DNA of 64,000 bases, taken from positions 1 to 64,000 of the forward strand of contig PAJO01000056.1 of the NCBI GenBank assembly GCA_002706085.1, written 5' to 3'. The translations under genes and the position numbers were made by a program. This DNA is from Alcanivoracaceae bacterium. Lineage in GTDB: Bacteria; Pseudomonadota; Gammaproteobacteria; Pseudomonadales; Alcanivoracaceae. The notes under the pieces were generated by a model. It was not told the origin of the DNA, searched no databases, and saw only the letters and a program-made list of their open reading frames with translations. Of the stretch, positions 15,450 to 24,241 are shown in pieces. How positions within the stretch are numbered: the stretch's first letter is position 1; every line of letters starts with the position of its first letter.

Positions 15450-16619
15450 ATGAAGAAGGATCTGACTAAACGCGCAACGCGGCTTGCCCGTCACTGTTTT
15501 CTCGCACTCCCGCTTGCCATCCTGATCTCCGGGTGCACCTCGCTTGGGATCAGCGGAGAAATCCCGAACACCCGTCAACACAACGCACGCACACTGGAAT
15601 CCCTGACTCAGCCCAGCGACCAGCAAGCCTGTTACGACCGGGAAAAGGAACCCTACACACCACTGGTCGATGCCCACTTTCATCCGCGCCCCTTTGGCGG
15701 ACCGGCAATCAATGCGGAAAAGCTGCATGCCATGCTTGAAGGGCAAGGGGTTCGCTTTGTGAATTACTTCGGTATTGGCCAGATCCTGGAGCTGGAGTCC
15801 GGCTGCAACTACTATCTGGATTGCCCCGGCGTCACGGCCATGCCGAGCATCAAGAACGATTTCGTCAACGGCATGGAAACCGTGGCCTACCCAAGTGACA
15901 ACCTGCACATTACGCTGTCCATGACGTTTATGGATCTGGCTCATCCGGATGACATTGTCAGCCTGATCGAGCTATACGACCGCGAATACCCTGGCATGTT
16001 CAGCTGGAGTGGGGAGCTGAATGTGGTCAAGCAAGCCCTGCTGAAAAACAACCACGAACCGGCCTCACTGGAGAACATCGATCAGTGGGGGCCATTTATG
16101 GATGTTCTGCGTAAGCGCGGTATCCCGGTCACCTTCCACTCTGACCTGGGCAACGACGCCAACCCCACCCAGTTCCTGCCCCTGATGGAACACATCCTGG
16201 AAACCTATCCGAAGAACAAGATCGTCTGGGCGCATATGGGATTATCCAAGGAACTGGGCAATATGGACCCCGCCCGCCACGTGGAGATTCTCAGCGGACT
16301 CCTGGACACCTACCCCAAGCTGATGCTGGATATCTCCTGGGACGTGCTCTACAACGAGTACCACCAATGGGGCGAGATTTACATCCCGTTCCTGAATGCT
16401 TACTCCACCCGCATTCTCCCTGGCACCGATTTTGTCGCCGCCAATTACAAGGCTGACGATCAATACGGCAAGGAGCTGGAAGTCACCAGCAGGGTGTTGC
16501 GCGCACTCGATGACGAGGCCTTCGAAAACATCGCCCTCGGCGCCAACTACTTCCGCTTGATGGATTTGGATTACCACGCCCCCAAAGTCTGCCCTGCAGA
16601 CGACAACGGCAACCGCTGA
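15450..16619 (+). CDS. Amidohydrolase-superfamily lipoprotein
   Basis: A 389-residue exported protein. The N-terminus has basic residues, a hydrophobic stretch and the lipobox LISGC, so it is probably a lipoprotein. The mature part carries VDAHFHPRPF (metal-binding HxH of the amidohydrolase TIM barrel), VTFHSDLGND, IVWAHMGLS, and LPGTDFV (final Asp). These residues suggest a metal-dependent hydrolase of the amidohydrolase_2 type; the substrate is unknown. It is followed 17 bases later by a porin-like gene, and the two probably share a transcript: a surface or periplasmic hydrolase paired with an outer-membrane channel. Confidence 0.75.
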   Translation: MKKDLTKRATRLARHCFLALPLAILISGCTSLGISGEIPNTRQHNARTLESLTQPSDQQACYDREKEPYTPLVDAHFHPRPFGGPAINAEKLHAMLEGQGVRFVNYFGIGQILELESGCNYYLDCPGVTAMPSIKNDFVNGMETVAYPSDNLHITLSMTFMDLAHPDDIVSLIELYDREYPGMFSWSGELNVVKQALLKNNHEPASLENIDQWGPFMDVLRKRGIPVTFHSDLGNDANPTQFLPLMEHILETYPKNKIVWAHMGLSKELGNMDPARHVEILSGLLDTYPKLMLDISWDVLYNEYHQWGEIYIPFLNAYSTRILPGTDFVAANYKADDQYGKELEVTSRVLRALDDEAFENIALGANYFRLMDLDYHAPKVCPADDNGNR

Positions 16620-16636
16620 CAATAAGGGATCAAGGA

Positions 16637-18064
16637 ATGCGAAATATCACCTCTATTCCGGCAGCGCTTTGCGCTGCCTTGCTTGCGCGGCCACTAATGG
16701 CCGAAACCTCTGACGAGGCAGTACAACGCCAGCTCGAAGAATTGCGCTCCATGCGTCACCACCTTGAGCAACAAAGCCAGGAATTCGATCAACGGATTCA
16801 ACAGCTGGAAACCGAACTGTATGGTGACGCGCCGCCTGTCGCCAGTCGCCCCGCAGACAATCCCGGCATCAGCCTTGGCTATCGCCCGGGCAAGGGTTTC
16901 AACCTGTTTAACTCGGATATGGGCGAGGTCAATTTCGGGGTATTCAGCTACACCCGTTATCTCAACCAGAAAGACTTTGAGCGCACATATACCGACAGTT
17001 TCGGTAACACCAGCAGCATCGATCCGCGCAACGATTTCCAATTCCAGAAAGTAAATATCAGCTTCAAGGGCTGGATCTTCGATCCCAAGCTGCACTACCT
17101 GTTTTATACATGGACATCCAATACCAGTCAGGGGGACCCGGCACAGGTCGTCGTTGCCGGTAACCTTGGCTACCATTTCAATCCGGCCTTCAAGCTCTAC
17201 GCCGGTATTGGCGCACTGCCCTCTACCCGTTCAACCAACTACACTTTCCCTAACTGGCTCAAGAATGACCACCGGACCATCGCCGATGAATTCTTCCGGG
17301 GCTCCTACACCACCGGGGTCTGGGCTGAAGGACAGATCGCCGAAGGACTGCAATACCGAGCCATGCTGGGTAACAATCTCAGCCAGTTGGGGGTCAGCGG
17401 CAACCAGCTCGATGACGGACTCAACACCGCCTCCGGCGCCCTGTGGTGGATGCCTACCACCGGCGAGTTTGGCCCAGGCGAGGGCCTGGGGGATTATGAA
17501 TTCCACGAAGCGCTGGCAACCCGCTTCGGGATTCACTTCACCTACAGCCGGGAAGACGCCCAGGCACAACCGGGCACCAACTCCTTCGAGAATTCCCAGA
17601 TTCGCTTATCCGATGGCACCCTGATCTTCCAGGCTGACCCCTTCGGCAACGGTACCTCCATTGACCAGGCGACCTACCGCATGGCCGCCGCCAATGCGGG
17701 GCTCAAGTACCGGGGCTGGTTCCTGGAAGCTGAGTTCTATCATCGTCAGGTCGACAACTTCGATGCCAACGGCCCCCTTCCCGTCGACGAGCTGGATGAC
17801 AAGGGGTATCAGGTTCAAGCCTCCATGATGGCGATCCCGAAAGTGCTGCAACCCTATGTGGCGTACTCAGAAATCCAGGGGGAGTATGGCACTCCCCACG
17901 ATTTGAGCGTGGGGGTCAACTGGTTCCCGTTCAAACGCAAGGAGTTCCGCTTCAATGTGCAGGGGCTATACCTGAAAGACTCCCCGGTGGGCTACAGCAG
18001 CGTCCCCTTCCAGGTGGGCGGCAACGGCTGGGCCTTCACCACGGACATGGTGCTGGCGTTCTAA
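16637..18064 (+). CDS. Outer-membrane porin-like protein
   Basis: A 475-residue protein with a signal peptide (cleavage near ARPLMA-ET), then a coiled coil (about residues 25-65, EELRSMRHHLEQQSQEFDQR). A long beta-barrel with alternating aromatic residues follows, ending in VLAF with a C-terminal Phe. The layout, an N-terminal coiled coil plus barrel, resembles DcaP or phosphate-selective porin O/P families. It is cotranscribed with the amidohydrolase lipoprotein. The solute is unknown; uptake of that enzyme's substrate or product is the simplest inference. Confidence 0.72.
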   Translation: MRNITSIPAALCAALLARPLMAETSDEAVQRQLEELRSMRHHLEQQSQEFDQRIQQLETELYGDAPPVASRPADNPGISLGYRPGKGFNLFNSDMGEVNFGVFSYTRYLNQKDFERTYTDSFGNTSSIDPRNDFQFQKVNISFKGWIFDPKLHYLFYTWTSNTSQGDPAQVVVAGNLGYHFNPAFKLYAGIGALPSTRSTNYTFPNWLKNDHRTIADEFFRGSYTTGVWAEGQIAEGLQYRAMLGNNLSQLGVSGNQLDDGLNTASGALWWMPTTGEFGPGEGLGDYEFHEALATRFGIHFTYSREDAQAQPGTNSFENSQIRLSDGTLIFQADPFGNGTSIDQATYRMAAANAGLKYRGWFLEAEFYHRQVDNFDANGPLPVDELDDKGYQVQASMMAIPKVLQPYVAYSEIQGEYGTPHDLSVGVNWFPFKRKEFRFNVQGLYLKDSPVGYSSVPFQVGGNGWAFTTDMVLAF

Positions 18065-18178
18065 GCCTTCATCCTGACAGGCAGGTTCTCACCGAAGGAC
18101 CTGCCTGTCGCTGCACACAACACAGTGCAACGCGCTATACTTCACGCCTCAACGCACAGCAACAACGAGACCAGCACC

Positions 18179-18664
18179 ATGCCTTCCTTTGATATCGTGT
18201 CCGAAGTGGATGAAGTCGCCCTGCGTCATGCGGTAGAGAACGCGACTCGTGAACTGGCCAGCCGGTTCGACTTTCGTGGCGTAGAGGCCAGCATCGAACA
18301 GAGCGGGCTGGCGGTCACCTTCAAGACCGAGTCGGATTTCCAGGTTCAACAACTGGAAGAGATTTTTACCAAGAATGCCGTCAAGCAAGGGATCAGCCCG
18401 GCTGGCGCCGACCGCCCTGACAAGCCAGAGCACAGTGGCAAGACGTTTTCGCTGACACTGACCTTTCGCCAGGGCATTGATCAGCCCACCGCCAAACAAT
18501 TGGTCAAGCTGATCAAGGAAGCCAAGCTCAAGGTCCAGGCGTCTATCCAGGGCGACCAGGTTCGTGTGACCGGCAAGAAACGCGACGACCTGCAGGAAGC
18601 GATTGCCGTGGTGAAGGGCTCAAAGATCGAGACGCCGCTACAGTTCAACAACTTCAGGGACTAG
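18179..18664 (+). CDS. yajQ: YajQ-family cyclic-di-GMP-binding protein
   Basis: A 161-residue protein with the YajQ N-terminus MPSFDIVSEVDEVALRHAVE and the conserved SRFDFRGVEASI and KKRDDLQEAIA-VKG segments near the end. The family folds as two RNP-like domains, binds nucleotides, and in Xanthomonas and Pseudomonas YajQ-like proteins bind cyclic di-GMP. I start at the ATG at 18179; the longer frame to 18125 lacks conservation. It stands alone before a strong terminator. In the same window there is a diguanylate cyclase (51047) that could supply the ligand, but no direct link is shown. Confidence 0.93.
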   Translation: MPSFDIVSEVDEVALRHAVENATRELASRFDFRGVEASIEQSGLAVTFKTESDFQVQQLEEIFTKNAVKQGISPAGADRPDKPEHSGKTFSLTLTFRQGIDQPTAKQLVKLIKEAKLKVQASIQGDQVRVTGKKRDDLQEAIAVVKGSKIETPLQFNNFRD

Positions 18665-18708
18665 GGCGAGCTGTGAGCCACCGCTCCCACAACTACCGTA
18701 AAGCACAA

Positions 18709-18753
18709 CGCAAGAGGCCGCGCCGGGATTCCGGGCGCGGCCTCTTGCGTTTC
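18709..18753 (+). terminator. Rho-independent terminator after yajQ
   Basis: A 16-bp perfect GC-rich stem (arms 18709-18724 and 18734-18749, CGCAAGAGGCCGCGCC) with a 9-base loop, followed by TTTC. The T run is short but the stem is very strong. Confidence 0.7.
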
Positions 18754-18780
18754 AGTACCGAGAGATCTTCACTCGCGCTC

Positions 18781-18836
18781 GTAGCTCGTAGCTCGTAGCT
18801 CGTAGCTCGTAGCTCGTAGCTCGTAGCTCGTAGCTC
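18781..18836. repeat. Eight perfect tandem copies of GTAGCTC
   Basis: The heptamer GTAGCTC is repeated exactly eight times (56 bp), just before the end of the DUF2236 gene on the opposite strand. Each unit contains the palindrome AGCT. Short, perfect and intergenic, it is prone to copy-number change. Confidence 0.95.
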
Positions 18837-18839
18837 AAA

Positions 18840-20087
18840 TTATCGAAACAGCTTTTTCACCGGTGTGAAGGTGGTATCCGCCTTGAGCTGCTTCACCTGT
18901 TTCGGGAATTGTTCCTTACGGGCTTTTTCTCCTAACCACATCAGCGCCTTATTGGCGCCGGGGGTCGCCATGCGTGCCAATTCAAGGCCCGCACGCAGGG
19001 GCGCCTGCGCCGGCCAGAAGTATTTGGCGCTAGTGCGCGGCAGGCCGAGGGTATCGCCAGCTTCATCACCGAGGATATAGCGTGTAAAACCGGCGCGCAG
19101 GGTGTACTCCAGCTTGCCCGCCTGCTTCGACAACCAGCCATCCCGGTTTTGCAGGGAGGCATTGGCCAGCGCCTCTCCCAGACGACGGGAGTCCTCATCG
19201 CTGTCACCGATAGTGGCAATCAAGTGATACAGCGCGCGCATGCTGTCCTGTTCATTGGTTGGCAGTATCCGTTCCTCCACCCCCATCAGGTAACCCACAT
19301 AACGCCACAGGTGCACCACCGCTTCCCGCTCGCGACGCGTAAACAGGTAGCCCATGGCGCGCAGCCCGGTGAGAAAAATCACCGAAAACTCCAGAATGGT
19401 TCCCATGGAACCCCACTGATTGAGGGGGTAACCCCAACGCATATCCCATTTTTCAGACTTGAGGAGCATGGCGCGCACCTGAGCATGCATCATGCGCACC
19501 CGCACTGCGCTCTTGAAGCCTTCCTGATCGCGCTCCAGCCCGCCAGGGGTGGTCACGTCCATCCAGAATTTTCCGGTTTCCACCAGACGACGGTTGGCCA
19601 TGCGGTCCAGCTGCCCGGTAAACACCAGCGGCTTGGCTGCGGCGCCAGCCAGATAACCGCCCATCAGGGACATATTGCGCAGCACCAGCTCCCCGGACAG
19701 CCCCACCCGGTAAGACACTTCGCAGCCAAGGCGCAGCAGGTCCCGATCCAGCCAGATCGGTTCATGGTCCACCTGCCGGAACAGATCCACCAATGCGGCA
19801 GGCGGGTTGTCGATGGAATCGATGCCCTGCTCAAGCGCCTGGTCCAGCAGCTTGCGGCCCTGCCCCGCAGGCAGCTCGCCTTACAGGGAGACCACCGCAT
19901 CGGCCAGCGGGTCGCCAGACAGAATGGATTCACGAATCACCGCCATTTGCCCCTCGGTGGGCTGCGGATCGGAGCGCAGGATCCACTTGAACAGGGCACG
20001 CGTGCGGCGCACACCGGCACGGTTGGGATCACCCACCCGGTTGAGCTGAAGTGGGTCCAACGGCAGTTCCTGCATCATGGCAGTCAT
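18840..20087 (-). pseudogene. DUF2236 (MpaB-type oxygenase-like) gene interrupted by one in-frame stop
   Basis: One reading frame runs from the ATG at 20087 (AAGGAG upstream) to 18840 but contains a TAA at 19881-19883. The first part gives 68 residues (MTAMMQELPLDPLQLNRVGD...) and the second continues in the same frame (GELPAGQGRKLLDQALEQGI...) for about 346 residues; together 415 codons, close to the usual size. The second part has the DUF2236 features R..MSLMGGYLAG, the conserved MMHAQVRAMLL helix and TRREREAVVHLWRYVGYLMG. The family contains haem oxygenase-like enzymes (MpaB, latex-clearing protein). Either a recent nonsense mutation, a sequencing error, or two polypeptides with internal restart. 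Confidence 0.7.
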
Positions 20088-20289
20088 GGGGAGCTCCTTG
20101 CCTGTGTCTGTGGAGATTCAAAACCCGTGAGTTTTGAGATGAGACTAACAGTGCTCCCGGCTCTCCCCCATGACAATAGCCCTCATGACGACTGTCCTTT
20201 CCTGACAGAAACAAACGTGGCAGTTTTATTCCCTCTGCATGCTATTCGCCACTTACCATTCTGCCGCCCACCAGCACATCGGAGTCGCC

Positions 20290-20370
20290 ATGGAGCAGTC
20301 GTTCTGGGAAAACAAATGGGCCCGCAACGCGGTTGAGGCACTGTTTGCACAGCATGACATGGCCCCCTGA
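20290..20370 (+). pseudogene. Short remnant resembling a methyltransferase N-terminus
   Basis: A 26-codon frame beginning MEQSFWENKWARN. The FW-x-x-KW-x-x-N pattern recalls the start of thiopurine S-methyltransferases, but the frame stops quickly and no body of the enzyme follows. The MITE-like repeat lies 115 bp downstream. It may be debris of a gene; chance similarity is quite possible. Confidence 0.25.
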
Positions 20371-20485
20371 CCACCCGTTGACCAGGTGGCACCTGTTACC
20401 AAGCGTAAACATTAACCGTGTATCAAGGCGATATCTTTGGTTCATCGCAGATTTGAGGGAATGCCTCGCAGCACGCCCCCATGCT

Positions 20486-20654
20486 GTAGGAGCGTCGCTC
20501 GCGGCGCGATTCCAGCGTTTTACGCCATCCTGTGAGAAGTCCTTGCAGAGACCACTACGTTAAAAGAATGGGTTTCCTCAGCGATCTCCGTGACCTCTGT
20601 GGTGAACATGTTTTTGATCCTGGTCTGGAATCGCGCCGCGAGCGACGCTCCTAC
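20486..20654. mobile_element. MITE-like element, copy 1 (169 bp)
   Basis: Perfect 30-bp terminal inverted repeats (20486-20515 and 20625-20654; outer sequence GTAGGAGCGTCGCTCGCGGC) enclose a 109-bp core. The right half of the core, read on the minus strand, closely matches the core of the copy at 49557 (shared ACCAGGATCAAAAAC, TCACGGAGA and CTGAGGAAA blocks). No transposase is encoded and no clear target-site duplication is visible. Confidence 0.75.
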
Positions 20655-20866
20655 GGATAGGGGGGAGGATCAAATCGGGCTTTTGCAAATCCGCGATGCC
20701 GATGAAGTCTCCGCTCACTACCGTGACCACGATCTGGAGATACGCTGCCTTTCCTCAAAGAATATCCTTGAACATGAACCCGGATTTCGGGAGAGAGGAC
20801 TCACTGCACTGGAAGAAAGTTGCTGGCAGTTGATGCCGGCAGGCTCATTGCGCTGAGCAGCCACGA
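20655..20866. other. Intergenic stretch with possible coding debris
   Basis: Between the MITE-like element and the SDR gene. A frame in the plus direction could encode a tail such as LEIRCLSSKN...GLTALEESCW, but it has no start of its own outside the repeat. It might be the 3' end of a decayed gene. Confidence 0.25.
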
Positions 20867-21532
20867 CTACCAAGGCAACACCGAGCCATCGCTGTGCCAG
20901 AAGGTGCCACTGTTTTCCAGTGTCAGCTCATCCATGCGTTTTACCAGCGCGGCCGCAGCGTCTTCTTTCGTCAGGTGACCGCTGTGGCCCGTCATATCGG
21001 TTTTCACCCAGCCGGGATGCAGAATGGCCACGGCGATGCCTCGGCCATGGAGATCCAGCGCAAGGGATTTGCCTGCGGCATTCAAGCCGGCCTTGCTGAT
21101 CCGGTAACCATACTTGTGCCCGGAGCTGTTATCCGCAATCGAGCCCATCCGTGAGGTCATCAACCCCACCTTTGCCCCCGCTTTCATGTTCGGCAAGAGC
21201 GCCAGGGTGGTGCGGATTGGCCCCAGCGTGTTGACCTCGAACTGCTCACGTATCTGGTCAAAGTCCATGTGATCCAGCGATTCGCTCAACATGATGCCGG
21301 CATTGTTGTAGAGCATATCCACCTGGGTGTCCGCTACTGCGCTGGTCAGATTGGCGATCCCGTCAGGGTGACTCACATCCACACTGTCAATCACCTCTAC
21401 CCCACTTTCCAGCAGGGCCTTGGAGGGGGTGCGGCAGGTGGCCAGCACACGTTCGCCACGGGCCTTCCACGCCTGGGCCATAGCCAGCCCAATGCCACGG
21501 CTAGCGCCGGTAATCACGATTGTTTGACTCAT
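20867..21532 (-). CDS. Short-chain dehydrogenase/reductase
   Basis: A 221-residue classical-type SDR. The nucleotide-binding motif is TGASRGIG near the N-terminus, NNAG is in LYNNAGIM, and the active-site Tyr-x-x-x-Lys is in YGYRISKAGLN, with Ser in MTSRMGSI. The C-terminal PGWVKTDMTG segment is typical. The enzyme would reduce or oxidise a carbonyl/hydroxyl group with NAD(P)(H); the substrate is unknown. GGAGTGAGCA precedes the ATG. It is divergent from the peroxiredoxin gene. Confidence 0.88.
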   Translation of the reverse strand: MSQTIVITGASRGIGLAMAQAWKARGERVLATCRTPSKALLESGVEVIDSVDVSHPDGIANLTSAVADTQVDMLYNNAGIMLSESLDHMDFDQIREQFEVNTLGPIRTTLALLPNMKAGAKVGLMTSRMGSIADNSSGHKYGYRISKAGLNAAGKSLALDLHGRGIAVAILHPGWVKTDMTGHSGHLTKEDAAAALVKRMDELTLENSGTFWHSDGSVLPW

Positions 21533-21638
21533 TGCTCACTCCGGTTCATGTTCACTTGAAGGGTGACGTTAACATCCCCACAGTGAACACATGCACCTTG
21601 TGCATTTCAACTTCCGAAACCCGGATCAAGGAGTTCCC

Positions 21639-22115
21639 ATGAGCATTTCCGTCGGCGACACCCTCCCCAATGTCACTATCAAGACCAATGGCGAAAACGG
21701 CCCTGAAGATTTTTCCACTGGCGATTTTTTCAAGGGACGTAAAGTGGTGCTGTTTGCCGTACCCGGGGCATTTACTCCCGGCTGCTCCAACACTCACATG
21801 CCGGGCTTTGTGGTGAATGCCGATTCCATTCTGGAAAAAGTCGATGCCATCGGCTGTATGGCGGTAAACGATGCCTTTGTGATGGATGCCTGGCAAAAAG
21901 ACCAGAACGCCGAACACATCACCATGCTGGCAGACGGCAACGTGGAGTTCACCAAGGCCCTCGGCCTGGAGCTGGATGTTTCTGCCGCCGGCCTCGGCAC
22001 TCGCTGCAAGCGCTTTGCGCTCATCGCCAATGATGGCGTTGTGGAATATCTTGGCGTGGATGACAAGGGTGTGGACAAAAGCAGCGCAGAGTCAGTGCTG
22101 GCCCAACTGGGCTAA
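21639..22115 (+). CDS. Peroxiredoxin, Prx5-like
   Basis: A 158-residue thiol peroxidase that reduces hydrogen peroxide or alkyl hydroperoxides. The peroxidatic Cys lies in GAFTPGCSNTHMPGF (TPxxC pattern with Gly-Cys as in the Prx5 group). Two more Cys are present (IGCMAVND, TRCKRF), one of which could act as resolving residue. VNDAFVMDAW and GLGTRCKRFALI are typical. The ATG at 21639 with AAGGAG upstream is chosen over an earlier in-frame ATG at 21591. The thiol donor (glutaredoxin or thioredoxin) is not encoded nearby. Confidence 0.92.
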   Translation: MSISVGDTLPNVTIKTNGENGPEDFSTGDFFKGRKVVLFAVPGAFTPGCSNTHMPGFVVNADSILEKVDAIGCMAVNDAFVMDAWQKDQNAEHITMLADGNVEFTKALGLELDVSAAGLGTRCKRFALIANDGVVEYLGVDDKGVDKSSAESVLAQLG

Positions 22116-22401
22116 TCACTCACAGAGCCCGGTGAAAATACTGAGGGAGCAATCGTTCGACCGCGAAGGTTCCAGGCCAACCCTTGATTCGCGGTGGAAC
22201 CACCGCTCCCACAGTTTCCGTTAGCGCTGTGGGTGCCCCTGTGGCGCCCAGCAACGCTTTCCTGTAAGGAATCCGACACCGGCAGACGCCCTCAGCAAGC
22301 AGATCCACAAAGCAGGAGCGTAGGTTATTCGCTCCGCTCACCCTTCGGGCCGCCCTGCGGGCGCTCCTTCGCTGCGCTCGGTGGCGACGCGATAAACCCT
22401 T
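22116..22401. repeat. Intergenic region with REP-like fragments
   Basis: No gene seen. Around 22160-22215 an inverted GGTGG / CCACC arrangement precedes CCGCTCCCAC, like repetitive extragenic palindromes. From about 22315 to 22395 a GGAGCGTAGGTTATTCGCT block and CTGCGCTCGGTGGCGACGCG match, in inverse orientation, the right end of the MITE-like element at 49557-49744. Confidence 0.5.
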
Positions 22402-24054
22402 TTAATTCCCCGATATTCGATTCCGCTCAACGAACCGGGTGGAGTCCGTGCCAAAAGACCCGCCATAACTTTCCCTCACCATGATCCGGTCACCGATGCC
22501 ATGCAAACGATACTGATCAAGCATGGTCAACCCGTAATTAGGCAAGTGAGTGGTATCCACTTCTTTGTTGGTCTTCTCGCTGGCCGTCACCTTGTGGTCA
22601 ACGTAATTCTGTTCGTAGGCCAATTCGAGCAAGGGAGCGTTTTCATCCACATCGGCCACCGCATGGCCATAAATGGAGCGATCTTCGTCGTCATGAAAAT
22701 CCGGCTGGTAATAGGGCCAGATATCTTCTTCAAGAAAGTTTTCACGGAACCAGTGAGGCGAGAACGAACTTTGCCCGGTGGCAAGAAAAGCACCGCGAAT
22801 ACGTGAGGAAACCTGGCGCACGGGCGACGGGTCACCGGGATTCGCCAACTCCTTTACGGCAGCATGAATCCCTGCCCCTGCTCCCAACGACGACCCGGTG
22901 ATAAAAATATCGTCAGGATTGATATTGAACACGGCTGCGTGATAACGGAAAAACTGGATCGCGTGACTCATGTCATCCCGCGACACCGGGTAACCCTGCT
23001 CATCCAGATCCTTTGCCGGGTGACGAAAATCCAGCGCCGCGACCGTCACCCCCCCTGCACCGCCACCCCCTATTTCCAGATAGGACTCAAGCGTCCCTTT
23101 CTTGGGCCCCAACAGGGTTTCCTTGTTGTTGTTGGCCGAATGGGCGTAGAGGATCAGGGTGTTGGGTTCTCCCGCATGCACCCGGCCATCAGACGTCGGA
23201 TAATACACATCAATACGCAACCCGTTTGGCTCGCTATCCGGCCCCACCAGAGGCAACCAGCTAACCGTGCTGTCGCCATAATAAATATTGCTGTAGTAGC
23301 CACATACCGGGTTGCAGCTACCGCTGGCGTGGAAATGCAGATCCATCACATCGCTGTTAAAGGGGGGCGGTACGTCTGCGCCCGCAGGCGGTGTTGATGC
23401 CACAATAGTCCTGGCACCACAGGCCTGCCCACCCTCATCCGCATTCACACAAATTTCCACATCGATTCTGTCGCCGTTTTCCAGCCCCCAGGGGTACGTG
23501 ACCGAAAACTCGTCACCATCATGGTCACCTTTACTGCGGGTCGCCAACAGGTTTCCGTCCACATAGTAGTAATGGCTTGAACTGGTCGGCTTGAGCACAT
23601 CGTAAAAAATATCGAAAGGCTGACCCGGTGGCACATGATCCTTGATGCCAACGGTATGGATTTCCACTGCCTGCTTGAGCTCAAGAACCTGGCCTGCACG
23701 CACACGAATAGCATCACAGACCAGCTCATTGCCCTCTTTCAGACAGATCCGGATATCCTTGCTCACACCCGCTGAGAAACCGCCTGGATAGGTCACAGAG
23801 AAACGCCCGGCCTCACTGCCCATTGCGCTGTTAGAGCGTGTCAGCTTGAGGCTGTTATCCACGTAGTAGTAGTGGTCCGAATTACTGTCAGCAGTGACAT
23901 CGTATTCCACAACAAAGGGCTGGTTGGGCGTGACCACATTACCGTGGTCCACAGCGAGAATACGAACCTGAAACGGCGCAGCCACCAATGTTAGCGGTAG
24001 CCATACCCACACAAGACAGATTGCATATCGCATTACCCGTAGAGAGCCTTTCAT
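22402..24054 (-). CDS. Secreted alpha/beta-hydrolase (esterase) with duplicated N-terminal domain
   Basis: A 550-residue exported protein: signal peptide over residues 1-26, then two related units of about 95 residues (about 27-120 and 128-220). Each contains HYYYVD, TRS, F-SVTYP-G and a Cys pair (ICLKEG..CDAI; ICVNAD..CGAR). The C-terminal half is an alpha/beta-hydrolase with nucleophile Ser in ITGSSLGAGAG and LILYAHSANNN before it. It also has extra Cys pairs (GSCNPVCGYY). This looks like an extracellular or surface esterase whose duplicated domains may bind substrate or the cell surface. GGAGG precedes the ATG. Substrate unknown; the duplicated domain was not recognised. Confidence 0.7.
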   Translation of the reverse strand: MKGSLRVMRYAICLVWVWLPLTLVAAPFQVRILAVDHGNVVTPNQPFVVEYDVTADSNSDHYYYVDNSLKLTRSNSAMGSEAGRFSVTYPGGFSAGVSKDIRICLKEGNELVCDAIRVRAGQVLELKQAVEIHTVGIKDHVPPGQPFDIFYDVLKPTSSSHYYYVDGNLLATRSKGDHDGDEFSVTYPWGLENGDRIDVEICVNADEGGQACGARTIVASTPPAGADVPPPFNSDVMDLHFHASGSCNPVCGYYSNIYYGDSTVSWLPLVGPDSEPNGLRIDVYYPTSDGRVHAGEPNTLILYAHSANNNKETLLGPKKGTLESYLEIGGGGAGGVTVAALDFRHPAKDLDEQGYPVSRDDMSHAIQFFRYHAAVFNINPDDIFITGSSLGAGAGIHAAVKELANPGDPSPVRQVSSRIRGAFLATGQSSFSPHWFRENFLEEDIWPYYQPDFHDDEDRSIYGHAVADVDENAPLLELAYEQNYVDHKVTASEKTNKEVDTTHLPNYGLTMLDQYRLHGIGDRIMVRESYGGSFGTDSTRFVERNRISGN

Positions 24055-24241
24055 GTCCCTCCTCCTGCGCGGTGTGCGCCAAAATCAGGGGATGGAACGA
24101 GCATAGGCTTGGGTGAATTGCTGCGCCATGGACAGGTCAGTTTTTTGATGCAGGCACAGAGAATTTTATTCCTGAGGCTAATAGCCCACAGCAGAAATCC
24201 TCTTCACCTGTCTAATCGGTAGATCAGGGGTTTGACCTAGG

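Noticed and set aside
18781-18836. CRISPR-like array
   Set aside because: The units are 7 bp with no spacers; it is a simple tandem repeat. No CRISPR array or cas gene is seen in the window.
19149-20336. Plus-strand frame opposite the DUF2236 gene
   Set aside because: Antisense shadow; His/Gln/Pro-rich translation without domain features.
20590-20856. 88-codon frame across the MITE-like repeat
   Set aside because: Its first half is inside the repeat terminal arm; no ribosome site and no family. Only noted as possible debris.
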